Assembly: GCA_023953775.1 (NCBI GenBank)
Contig: JAMLJD010000004.1
Span: forward strand, 52,393 to 116,392
DNA: 64,000 nt
DNA from: Rhizobiaceae bacterium
GTDB lineage: Bacteria > Pseudomonadota > Alphaproteobacteria > Rhizobiales > Rhizobiaceae
Reading direction: 5' to 3'
Shown: one piece after another, positions 56,089 to 63,654 of the stretch
How positions within the stretch are numbered: the stretch's first letter is position 1
Layout: each line of letters opens with the position of its first letter
Notes under the pieces: model-generated
What the model was told of the DNA's origin: nothing
Databases searched by the model: none
What the model saw: the letters and a program-made list of their open reading frames with translations, nothing else
Position numbers and translations under genes: made by a program

Positions 56089-56763
56089 TCAGCCGTCGCT
56101 TCGCTGGCTGTCGGTGCGCGCCGGTCCGTTTCCGGCACGGACGGGAACCGGATCGTCGGGAACCACGATCAGATGCCCGAACTCGTCGCGCTTGGAGCGC
56201 AGATAGGGCAGCAGATGCGAGAAATGGACGGCGGCGACGGGAATGACCTCGGTCACCTCCAGGCCGGCTTCGGCCATCAGCTCGATCTTGTCGGGATTGT
56301 TCGAGATCAGCCTGATCTTCTTCAGGCCGAACCAGCGCAGGATCGGCTTCGCGATCTGATAGTTGCGCTCGTCCTGATGGAAGCCGAGGTCGCGAAACGC
56401 GCCGGCAGTGGTGTAGCCCTGGTTCTGCTGCAGGCGCATCGTGCGGACCTTGTGGAACAGGCCGATGCCGCGCCCCTCGTCGGGCGTGTAGAGGATCAGG
56501 CCGTTGCCAGCCTCGGTGATCATCCGGAAGGCTTCGTCGAGCTGCCATTTGCAGTCGCAATGCGTGTCGCCGAAGGATTCGCTGGTGATGCAGGCGCCGT
56601 TGATGCGGACGATCGCGTCGTCGTCGAGGTCGCCGAGATAGATGGCGCTTACCGTCGCGAATTGCTCCGGCCGGTGCTCGACCCTGAAGACGCGGAGCTT
56701 GAAACGGCCCCATATGTTCAGAATATCGCACTCTTCGGTCTGTTCAACGATCCTGACTTCCAT
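56089..56763 (-). CDS. ribA: GTP cyclohydrolase II-like enzyme (RibA family)
   Basis: A 224-residue GCH II domain without a DHBP synthase half. Zinc cysteines in ACITSESFGDTHCDCKWQL (C-x10-C-x-C, as in the family), the GTP/catalytic loop LYTPDEGRGIGLFHK, LQQNQGYTTAGAFRDLG with the catalytic Tyr region, and NYQIAKPILRWFGLKKIRLI. It would open GTP to the 2,5-diaminopyrimidine, the first step of riboflavin and several pyrimidine-derived antibiotics. The short start is chosen because the longer frame would run through the conserved operator dyads upstream. Operon with a P-loop kinase and a phosphatase. Confidence 0.87.
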   Translation of the reverse strand: MEVRIVEQTEECDILNIWGRFKLRVFRVEHRPEQFATVSAIYLGDLDDDAIVRINGACITSESFGDTHCDCKWQLDEAFRMITEAGNGLILYTPDEGRGIGLFHKVRTMRLQQNQGYTTAGAFRDLGFHQDERNYQIAKPILRWFGLKKIRLISNNPDKIELMAEAGLEVTEVIPVAAVHFSHLLPYLRSKRDEFGHLIVVPDDPVPVRAGNGPARTDSQRSDG

Positions 56764-56820
56764 CTCAACCTCGCATCTGTCGCCAACTGGCTTCGCATCA
56801 AAATCTAAATATTGATAACT

Positions 56821-56836
56821 GCCGAAATTTTGATAC
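56821..56836. promoter_or_regulatory. Island operator motif, copy 4
   Basis: GCCGAAATTTTGATAC matches GTATCAATTTTGATAC at 12 of 16 positions, and together with the next base matches the site at 60649-60665 at 14 of 17. It lies 58 bases upstream of the ribA-like start codon. Confidence 0.5.
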
Positions 56837-56842
56837 CGTAGA

Positions 56843-56854
56843 GACATAAATGTC
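56843..56854. promoter_or_regulatory. GACAT-AA-ATGTC palindrome
   Basis: Perfect 5-base arms around AA, 7 bases from the operator motif copy 4. The centre CATAAATG is identical to the centre of the dyad before the TRAP operon. Probably part of the same operator array. Confidence 0.4.
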
Positions 56855-57071
56855 AATCTTTTGTCGTTGCCGCATTAATGATCCAAGCGGTTTTCGACAC
56901 AGGCGAGCCGTATGATCGAAGCGATTCTCGATACTCCGGCACCGATTAGCGGCACCGTTGTCGCCGCTATTTCCCGGCGCGGACATGCATTGAGGCGGCA
57001 AGGCCGCCATGGCGCATCCGCGCGTTCCGTTTTGCAGATTCTATCAGAAGCCAGCAGGGAGTGATTCCGTC

Positions 57072-57977
57072 ATGTCGATCAGCGTTGTCGCCAGTCAGCC
57101 AAACGGCGCCGTTCAGCCCACGATCCCCGTCGCGCCGACCGGGTTTTCGCTGGAGCAGTGGCAGACCTTCGAGCGCGATGGCATCCTGACCATCGAGGAC
57201 GCGATCTCCCCCACCGACGTGAAGCGCTACCTGGCCGCCGCGCAGGAGTGCCTCGAGCGCTACCCCAACTACTCGCCGCAGAACACCTGGAAGATCACCC
57301 GGCTGATCATGGAGCATCCGGTGTTCCAGGACCTGATCGACCATCCGCGGCACATCGGATACGCCTACGACATCTTCGGCGACCACACGCGGCTCGGGCA
57401 GGCCGATCTCTTCGTTCGGCCGAAGCAGGGCGTCATCAACCACTGGCATGTCGACGGTCCCCGGGCGGTCCCGTACCGGACGTTCTCGCCGATCCTGCCC
57501 TTGAAGCTGCGCATCGGCTACTGGCTCACCGACGTGCCGAACGACAATATGGGCAATCTGGTCTACCTGCCGGGCAGCCATGCCGCCGACTACGAGCTCG
57601 AGCACAAGGGAACCGGACCGCTGGAGGGCGAGAAGGTGCTGCGCTGCAAGGCCGGCACGATCACGATCGCCCATGCGAGCATGTGGCACAAGGTGGCCGC
57701 CAACCACAGCGACCGCACCCGCATCAACATGTTCCTGTCCTACATTCCGAGCTGGATCACCGGCTATTACAATTTCCCGCCGGAGTTCGTTTCGACGCTG
57801 TCGCGCGAACAGCGCATCATCCTGCGCGCCTATGAAGAGAAGGAGGACCTTTCGCGGCCGCCGCGCGAGGACCTTCCGCTGTTCATCGATCCCTCGGCGC
57901 CGCCGATCGAGAAGGGCGAGGAACCGCACAAGGTCCGCCGCCTGACGCGATACGAACGCTATTTCAAGGCGCATTGA
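57072..57977 (+). CDS. PhyH-family Fe(II)/2-oxoglutarate dioxygenase
   Basis: A 301-residue phytanoyl-CoA dioxygenase-like protein. HWHVDGP at residues 124-130 gives the iron H-x-D, the distal histidine is in ASMWHKVAANHSD (about 206), and DRTRINMFLSYIP supplies the 2-oxoglutarate-binding arginine; YLPGSHAADYELEHKG is typical of the family. Such enzymes hydroxylate or desaturate phosphonates in several pathways (FR-900098, dehydrophos). GGGAG lies about 12 bases before the ATG. First gene of a four-gene operon divergent from ribA. Confidence 0.9.
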   Translation: MSISVVASQPNGAVQPTIPVAPTGFSLEQWQTFERDGILTIEDAISPTDVKRYLAAAQECLERYPNYSPQNTWKITRLIMEHPVFQDLIDHPRHIGYAYDIFGDHTRLGQADLFVRPKQGVINHWHVDGPRAVPYRTFSPILPLKLRIGYWLTDVPNDNMGNLVYLPGSHAADYELEHKGTGPLEGEKVLRCKAGTITIAHASMWHKVAANHSDRTRINMFLSYIPSWITGYYNFPPEFVSTLSREQRIILRAYEEKEDLSRPPREDLPLFIDPSAPPIEKGEEPHKVRRLTRYERYFKAH

Positions 57978-57989
57978 TCGGCGTTCCGC

Positions 57990-59066
57990 GTGAGTCCGCT
58001 CGCGGCGGCCGCAGACCGTCTCCTGGAAGGCAATCCCGCCGAGGCCGACGCGGCGCTGGACAGCGCCGCGCTGCGGGGAGAGCTGGTTGAGCGGGGCGAT
58101 TTTCTGGTTCCGGCCGAGGATCGCGTCCGCCTGGGCGCAACCCCCTGGCGTGAGGAGTTCGCCGCCTGGCGCGAGGCAGGATTCGTCTTCTGCCTCGTGA
58201 AACGGCACGATCTCGCACCCGGGGACCGCGAGGCCCTCGACATGCTGTTCGCCGAGTTGCGGCGCGATGTTCGCAGCGACATGCCGCCGATCTGGCTGAC
58301 CGAGCGAAGCATCGTTTCGCTCTACCTGCCCGATGCCAGCGATCTTCGGCCCGTTCCGTCGATGCATGCATTCGAGGACGCATCCGCCATACACCGAATC
58401 TGCGTGACATCCTTTTCGCGGCATCTTGAAAGGGAGGGTCGCCTAAGGGGCGTACTCGGCCGCCGCGCGCCCCGTGTCTTTCCGCTCGGGGCGCGCTACG
58501 CGGCGAGTCTGGAGGTCGTCGCCTCGCTGCTCGGCGGCAGTGCCGCCGGCGAAATCGCGACCGCGTTCCGGTCGACGGACGATGCGATGCCGCGATCGCT
58601 GTTCTTCGACCCCAAGCCGGCGAACATGGTCGTCCGTTCGTCGGAGAGGCCGCTGATCTGGAGCGATCCCGATGTTCGGACCTTTCGCGTGGACCTCGAC
58701 ATGCTGTTTTGGGAGACGCCCCGAGCCCTGCAGCTGATCCTGACCTATTTCGCGTTTCCGGTCGCCTTCGAGAGCGGCGGCGACGACGTCGCGCGCCTCG
58801 AGGGCCAGATACGGCGGCTGATCAGGAGCTGTGAGGAACTGGATGCCGGCCGGGCGGAGGAGGTGCGTGACCTCGTCTGGTACCATCTGGTCCGGAACTT
58901 CACTGGCGCGGCCAAGGCAGCGCACAACGACAAGGCGCTGCAGATGGCGGAACTCGTCCTCGCCGCAACCCTGTCGGGCGATTTCGTGCGGGCGCCGGCC
59001 CTTGCTTCGGCGCTGCAACAATGGATCGACGAGAATTCGGGAGAGCTGCGTGCCGATCACGGTTGA
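57990..59066 (+). CDS. Kinase-fold-like protein of unknown function
   Basis: A 358-residue soluble protein starting with GTG 13 bases after the PhyH stop. The segment FFDPKPANMVVRS followed by FRVDLDMLFW resembles the catalytic loop (DxKPxN) and metal Asp of small-molecule phosphotransferases and protein kinases. A candidate N-lobe region is VFCLVKRHDLAPG, but no clear nucleotide-binding Gly loop is visible. It may phosphorylate a pathway intermediate or be a degenerate kinase. It overlaps the IMPase-like gene by 17 bases. I do not recognise a named family. Confidence 0.6.
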   Translation: MSPLAAAADRLLEGNPAEADAALDSAALRGELVERGDFLVPAEDRVRLGATPWREEFAAWREAGFVFCLVKRHDLAPGDREALDMLFAELRRDVRSDMPPIWLTERSIVSLYLPDASDLRPVPSMHAFEDASAIHRICVTSFSRHLEREGRLRGVLGRRAPRVFPLGARYAASLEVVASLLGGSAAGEIATAFRSTDDAMPRSLFFDPKPANMVVRSSERPLIWSDPDVRTFRVDLDMLFWETPRALQLILTYFAFPVAFESGGDDVARLEGQIRRLIRSCEELDAGRAEEVRDLVWYHLVRNFTGAAKAAHNDKALQMAELVLAATLSGDFVRAPALASALQQWIDENSGELRADHG

Positions 59067-59883
59067 GGAACTGGACGAACTCGCACGCGAACTCGCGCGG
59101 CTGCATCGAGAACTCGTCACGCTGAGCCCGCAGAAGCGGTTTCATCTGATCTCGAAGTCAACGACGATCGCCGACGTCGAACTGGAGGCTGCGTTCGGCG
59201 AAGCCGTCCAGAAGAGGCTCGGCCGGGACACGCAGATTTTCGGCGAGGAAGCCGTAAGCTCAAACCGCGTGGTGAGGACCGGCGGCTCGGCGACGCTGTA
59301 TCTCGACGCCATCGACGGAACGCGTTTGTTCGTCGAGGGACGCAGCGACTATGCGTGTACCTTCGCGATCGAGGAGGCCGGCCGGCTCGTCGGCGGCTGC
59401 GTCTATCTGCCCGGTACGGACGAGCGTTTCATCGCCCGTCCCGGTGAAAGTGTCCTCTATCGCAACGGCCGGCCCGTGGCGCTCGACCGGCGGTTCCGAA
59501 ACCGCCGCGCGGCCGTACGCGAGCGTGACTTTCCCGATCCGCGCGATCTCAGGCGCCAGCTCGAGAAAGCTCATTTCGTCGTGCTCGGCCTCGGCTCGAC
59601 GGCGCGACGGCTTTGCGAAGTCGCGAACTGGGACCTCGCCGGGTTTTCGAAAACCGTCGGCTTCACCAATGGCACGCCGCGGCTGTGGGGCATCGCCGGA
59701 GGGCTGGTGCTGTGCGAGGCGGCCGGGCACCAGTTCTGGTTCGACCCCGATACGCGCGTGATGGCGATCGGCCGGGCGGAGCTTGTCGAGACGATCGCGT
59801 CACTGGCCGCGCCGGGGCTCCGCGAAGGGTCGCTCGATGCGCTGTGGCAGCGCTTGGGCAGCACGATGGAGGCGGCGGGATGA
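59050..59883 (+). CDS. Inositol monophosphatase-like phosphatase
   Basis: A 277-residue member of the FIG/IMPase superfamily. Metal-site motifs: IFGEEAVSS (Glu of motif 1), YLDAIDGTRLFVEGRSDYAC (DxxDGT, motif 2) and a C-terminal WDLAGF in place of WD-x-AG with a Gly-rich tail. Such enzymes hydrolyse phosphate monoesters, including PAP, sugar and nucleotide phosphates, with magnesium. The start is GTG inside the end of the preceding gene; the stop overlaps the P-loop kinase start (ATGA). Likely removes a phosphate from an intermediate. Confidence 0.8.
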   Translation: MPITVEELDELARELARLHRELVTLSPQKRFHLISKSTTIADVELEAAFGEAVQKRLGRDTQIFGEEAVSSNRVVRTGGSATLYLDAIDGTRLFVEGRSDYACTFAIEEAGRLVGGCVYLPGTDERFIARPGESVLYRNGRPVALDRRFRNRRAAVRERDFPDPRDLRRQLEKAHFVVLGLGSTARRLCEVANWDLAGFSKTVGFTNGTPRLWGIAGGLVLCEAAGHQFWFDPDTRVMAIGRAELVETIASLAAPGLREGSLDALWQRLGSTMEAAG

Positions 59884-60533
59884 GGGACCGGCAAAAAGGC
59901 ATTCTGATCGCGTTCTGCGGCATCGACGGAAGCGGCAAGACCACCCAGGAGGACATGCTCGCGTCATGGCTCACGAACCGCGGCATCGAAGTTCTGCAGA
60001 CGAAGCAACCGACCGACCGCTACCGGAAGGATCCACTGGTTCGCGGCTACATGTACGGCACGGGCAGCGAGATCGGCCTCGAGGAAATGGCGCTGATGGC
60101 CGCCGCCGACCGCCAGTTTCACCTGAGGACGGTCATCCGGCCGGCGGTCGGGCAGGGGCAGGCGGTGTTGTGCAACCGCTACATCTACTCAAGCTACGCC
60201 TTCTTCGCGGCGCGCGGCCTCGAACCCGATTTCATCAAGGCGATCAATCCGAAAGTCGAGACGCCCGATCTCACCGTGCTGTGCGACATCCCCGCCCGGA
60301 CGGCGCGGGAGCGGGTCAGCGCCCGCGACGGGCAGGTGATCAAGATGGAGGAGGCGCGGCTCGGCTTCATGGAGGAGGTGCGGCAGAACTTCCTGCGTTT
60401 CGCCGACGAAAGCTTCCTGATCCTCGATGCGCGCCGGCCGGCCGAGGACTGCCACGCCGAGGTGGTCGGGCGCGTTTCGACGTTGCTGCCGGCAACCGTC
60501 GGCGATGCCGCGCGGGCCGGCGCCAGGGTTTGA
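59880..60533 (+). CDS. Thymidylate-kinase-like P-loop kinase (second)
   Basis: A 217-residue intact kinase: P-loop CGIDGSGKTT at residues 13-22, TKQPTDRYRKDPLVRGYMYG at 41-60 instead of Tmk REPGGT, AVLCNRYIYSSYAF (DRY-like motif with N for D), and ETPDLTVLCDIPARTARERV with a short lid (SARDGQVIKMEEAR). The QPTD-x-YR-x-x-P-x-V pattern is shared with the kinase at 55413 and marks a separate branch. Substrate probably a nucleoside monophosphate analogue made by the island. Confidence 0.83.
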   Translation: MRDRQKGILIAFCGIDGSGKTTQEDMLASWLTNRGIEVLQTKQPTDRYRKDPLVRGYMYGTGSEIGLEEMALMAAADRQFHLRTVIRPAVGQGQAVLCNRYIYSSYAFFAARGLEPDFIKAINPKVETPDLTVLCDIPARTARERVSARDGQVIKMEEARLGFMEEVRQNFLRFADESFLILDARRPAEDCHAEVVGRVSTLLPATVGDAARAGARV

Positions 60534-60694
60534 TGCGGCGCTGCGCGGCGTATCGCTTCACGACGGCATAGTTGCAGAAATCATCAAACCGCCACAAATC
60601 TCATCTGAGTCCATCAAGTACAAAATTTGAGAAAATGCGGCTTGATAAGCCGAAATTTGGATAATAGCATGTTCTTTCAACGAGGACATGACAG
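60534..60694. promoter_or_regulatory. AT-rich promoter region with operator-like site, copy 5
   Basis: The part 60580-60680 is AT-rich. GCCGAAATTTGGATAAT (60649-60665) matches the site at 56821-56837 at 14 of 17 positions. Upstream are CTCATCTGAG and AAAATTTGAGA sequences reminiscent of the TCTCA/TGAGA dyads. It should drive the nucleotidyltransferase-aminotransferase operon. Confidence 0.5.
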
Positions 60695-61795
60695 TTGCGT
60701 GACAAGGTGGTAACGGTGCGAAAGCGTGCGGCAGACAACCTTGAATTGCGGGTTTCGCATCTTCTCGCCAACACCCGCGCGTTTCTTCAAAAGCGCAATC
60801 TCGATGCGGCCCTGCTCAAGGAAAAGGCGGTCCAGCAGTATCCGTCAGCGCAGGTGCTCCTGACCAGTTCGCCGGTTCAGGGCCTCGCGACGCCGACCAG
60901 CGATATCGATCTCGTGGCCGTCACGTCCGACGCGCTGTCGAAGAACAGGATGGCGACCCAGATCTATGTCGGGGAGCATCACTGCGAGGTCTCCGCGGTC
61001 AGCCATGACGAGCTCGCGGCATCGTTGAACGCTTTGCGCACGCTGGCCGGAAGCGATCCGCTCGACGTGATGCGGACGATCCAGAAATGGGACAAGTCGC
61101 ATCCCATTCCGCGGAAATATCTCGAGCGCATCGTCAACGGCGTTTCCCCCGAAGGCGAGGCGCCGCACGCGGAACTGATTCCCGATCTGGCAACCGTCTG
61201 GGCATTGCAGGCCTACCAGCGTTTCGTCGAGAATGCCGCCGCGCTCTGCCTGTCGGTCGCGGCAGGTGAGGATCGCAGCCCGGCAGTCTATGCCGCCGGC
61301 GCGGTGACGGACGTCATGGACGCCCTGCTCTGCGAGGCCGGGTTCGTCTATTCCAACAAGAAGTGGATCCTGACCCGCTGGACCAAGGATGCCGGGCACG
61401 CCCTGCGCGATGCACCGGACACCCTGTCCGCCACCAACATTTCGGCCCTGCTGCGGGATATCCGTTCCGGTCTGGGCGGCGAACTGCCCGGCGGGGCCGC
61501 CGCCAGAGTGCTGGAACTGGGCGCCGCACTCGCAGGGCGCCTGTTCGGCGACGACGTCGAGCGGCATTCGCGCTTTGCCTTCGCGCAAGCGGCGGATGCC
61601 CGCATGCTGCCCTTCGGCAAGGGTGCGCAGGTGGCGCTGTTCAACGGCCGGGCGGCGGTGCTGCGCGGCGATCTGCCGGTCGATCTTTCCGAAACGATTC
61701 CGTTCGAAGGACGCGACAGCGTGCCGGCGGACAAGGCCCGCTCCTTCCTGACGGCGATCAGGACGGGGCTGGCGAAAGTGGAGTTGGCCGCATGA
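60695..61795 (+). CDS. Nucleotidyltransferase-domain protein
   Basis: A 366-residue protein. Residues 56-76 (LTSSPVQGLATPTSDIDLVA) match the pol-beta-type nucleotidyltransferase motif GS-x-x-x-G-x-x-T-x-x-SDIDL with the metal Asp pair; a third acidic residue may be in HHCEVSAVS. The rest is helical (VWALQAYQRFVENAAALCLS; AAGAVTDVMDALLCEAGFVY). It could place a nucleotide on a small molecule, comparable in role to the CMP-transfer step in FR-900098 synthesis, although that enzyme is of a different family as far as I know. The TTG start has GAGGA upstream. Confidence 0.7.
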   Translation: MRDKVVTVRKRAADNLELRVSHLLANTRAFLQKRNLDAALLKEKAVQQYPSAQVLLTSSPVQGLATPTSDIDLVAVTSDALSKNRMATQIYVGEHHCEVSAVSHDELAASLNALRTLAGSDPLDVMRTIQKWDKSHPIPRKYLERIVNGVSPEGEAPHAELIPDLATVWALQAYQRFVENAAALCLSVAAGEDRSPAVYAAGAVTDVMDALLCEAGFVYSNKKWILTRWTKDAGHALRDAPDTLSATNISALLRDIRSGLGGELPGGAAARVLELGAALAGRLFGDDVERHSRFAFAQAADARMLPFGKGAQVALFNGRAAVLRGDLPVDLSETIPFEGRDSVPADKARSFLTAIRTGLAKVELAA

Positions 61796-62379
61796 CAGCC
61801 GCGCTGCGCAATCCCGTCGGCGACACTGTGCTTCCGCACAATGCGATGGTGGACCGGACGCGTTTCTTCCCTGGCATCGGACTCGACTTCTCGGCCGACG
61901 GCGCCGGGCATGTCCGCAAGCTCGTCGAGATCGCCTGGCTGATCATGGCCGAGGGCCATCCGATCATCGAGGACATGGACGGCGCGATCGACTCGCCCGA
62001 ACTGATGCAGTCGCTCAAATATGTCTTCGCCGAATTCCTGGCCGATCTCGACCAGCGGATCGCCGGTGGTCACGGCATCGCGTCGGCGCATCATCTGGCG
62101 CTGGCCGCCGAGCATGGGACGACCGGGCTCGCGCGGCTGACGGGACCGGAATTCTGCACGCTGCTCGGGCTCGACGACGCGCTCGAGCCTGCCGCCGAGC
62201 ATGCGCGGGCGACGGCACTGTGGGCGCGGCTTCTGGCCGATTTTCCGATCGCGCTTGTCGATCCGCTGCAGCCGGAAAACCAGGGCGCGGTGCTCACAGC
62301 CCTGCGCAAATGGACCAAACTCTGCAACGAGGCCGGTATCGAGGCCGATTTCCTCGTCGAACTGATGAAGGCGGTGTGA
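61792..62379 (+). CDS. Conserved unknown protein between nucleotidyltransferase and aminotransferase
   Basis: A 195-residue soluble protein: DRTRFFPGIGLDFSADGAGH, LVEIAWLIMAEGHPIIEDMD, LKYVFAEFLADLDQRIAGG, HHLALAAEHGTTGLARLTG and ALRKWTKLCNEAGIEADFLV. I think it belongs to an uncharacterised family (possibly DUF6001) but cannot check. The ATG overlaps the preceding stop (ATGA) and the next gene begins one base after its stop, so it is surely co-translated with the nucleotidyltransferase and the aminotransferase. Confidence 0.65.
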   Translation: MTAALRNPVGDTVLPHNAMVDRTRFFPGIGLDFSADGAGHVRKLVEIAWLIMAEGHPIIEDMDGAIDSPELMQSLKYVFAEFLADLDQRIAGGHGIASAHHLALAAEHGTTGLARLTGPEFCTLLGLDDALEPAAEHARATALWARLLADFPIALVDPLQPENQGAVLTALRKWTKLCNEAGIEADFLVELMKAV

Positions 62380-62380
62380 C

Positions 62381-63631
62381 GTGACGACAGCGTTTCTCGA
62401 CCGCCATTCGAAAGTGTTCGGCCGCTCGGCGACGCTGATGCTGAAGATCGCCGGGCTGACCGCCAGCGAGAGCGAGGGGCGCGGCGCGCATATCATCGAT
62501 TCGGAAGGGCGCGACTGGCTCGACTTCGGATCATTCGGCATTCATCTGCTCGGCCATTGCAACCCGGCGATCGTCGAGGTCGCGCGGGCGCAGGTGTCGC
62601 GCTTCGGACTGTCGTCCAAGATCCTCGCCAATGAATGGGCGGTGTCCGCCGGCGAGAAGCTGTGCGCGCTGACGGGAGGGCGTCACCAGGGCGTGCTGTT
62701 CGCCAATTCCGGTTCCGAGGCGATCGAGATTACCATCAAGATGTGCCGCATGGCGACCGGGCGGCGCCGTTTCGTGGCCCTCGACGGCGCCTATCACGGC
62801 CGCACCGACGGGGCGCTGCAACTGTCGAGCTCGTACGTGCGCCACGCCGGCGCGCCGGCGGCGGGCGCGGTCGACTTCGTTCGCCCCGGCGATACGGAGC
62901 GCCTCGCCGACCTGCTCAGGACCGGCGGCATCGCCGGGGTTTATGTCGAGCCCGTACAGGGCGAAGGCGGCATCCGGCCGGTCGACACCGATTTCCTGTG
63001 GCAGGTGCGCGAGCTCTGCAACGCCTACGGGACGCTGATGGTCTGCGACGAGATCCAGACCGGGCTCGGCCGCGCTGGGCAGCTCGTCCATTGCCCGTCG
63101 GCCGACATCATCACCTACGGCAAGACCCTTGCCGGCGGCATCGTGCCGGTCGCGGCCGTCGTCTTCGATACCGCCAAGATCGGCAATCACGCGCGCGACC
63201 CGATCGCCAGCGCGTCGTCCTATGCCGGCGGTGCGCTCGCCGGGGCGGTGGCGGCGGCCGTGGTCGATACCGTGTCGGCGCCCGGCTTCACCGACGACGT
63301 GAAGTCCAAGGGCGCCTTCGCCATGGCGGCGCTGCGGCGGGCCTTCGCCGGCTTCGAGGGTATCGTCGACATTCGCGGCAGCGGCCTGATGATCGGCCTC
63401 GAATTCACCTCCCCGGGGCTCGTCGGCGAAACGATCCTCGAGGCGGCCGAGCGCAACCTGCTCGTCACCTTCTGCCTCAGCGCGCCGACGGTGCTGCGCC
63501 TCTATCCCCCGGCCGTCTCCACCCAGGAGGAGATCGCCGACGCGGTCACCCGGCTGCGCGAGGCGGTCGACGCCGCCTGGGCAACCACGACCGCCCCCAC
63601 CGGCGACCAGCTTTCCAGGGAAGCCGTATAG
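62381..63631 (+). CDS. Class III PLP-dependent aminotransferase
   Basis: A 416-residue fold-type I aminotransferase of the ornithine/GABA/4-aminobutyrate group. Visible: SEGRDWLDFGSFGIHLLGHC, VLFANSGSEAIEITIKMCRM (PLP phosphate site), ALDGAYHGRTDGALQ, VYVEPVQGEGGI, LMVCDEIQTGLGRAG (PLP Asp) and DIITYGKTLAGGIVPVAAVV with the PLP lysine. It transfers an amino group to an aldehyde or oxo acid; a phosphonate aldehyde or 2-oxo-4-phosphonobutyrate is a natural candidate. It starts with GTG one base after the previous stop. Confidence 0.9.
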   Translation: MTTAFLDRHSKVFGRSATLMLKIAGLTASESEGRGAHIIDSEGRDWLDFGSFGIHLLGHCNPAIVEVARAQVSRFGLSSKILANEWAVSAGEKLCALTGGRHQGVLFANSGSEAIEITIKMCRMATGRRRFVALDGAYHGRTDGALQLSSSYVRHAGAPAAGAVDFVRPGDTERLADLLRTGGIAGVYVEPVQGEGGIRPVDTDFLWQVRELCNAYGTLMVCDEIQTGLGRAGQLVHCPSADIITYGKTLAGGIVPVAAVVFDTAKIGNHARDPIASASSYAGGALAGAVAAAVVDTVSAPGFTDDVKSKGAFAMAALRRAFAGFEGIVDIRGSGLMIGLEFTSPGLVGETILEAAERNLLVTFCLSAPTVLRLYPPAVSTQEEIADAVTRLREAVDAAWATTTAPTGDQLSREAV

Positions 63632-63654
63632 CCCACAACAACGAGAGTGTTTCC

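Larger units (their letters stand above)
56764..57071. promoter_or_regulatory. Divergent control region between ribA-like and PhyH genes
   Basis: A 308-base region, AT-rich from 56795 to 56875. It contains ATCAA-N10-TTGAT (56797-56816), a GTATCAATTTTGATAC-like site (56821-56836), and the perfect dyad GACAT-AA-ATGTC (56843-56854), whose centre CATAAATG equals that of the 28946 dyad. The right half has ordinary composition and no convincing gene. Confidence 0.6.
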
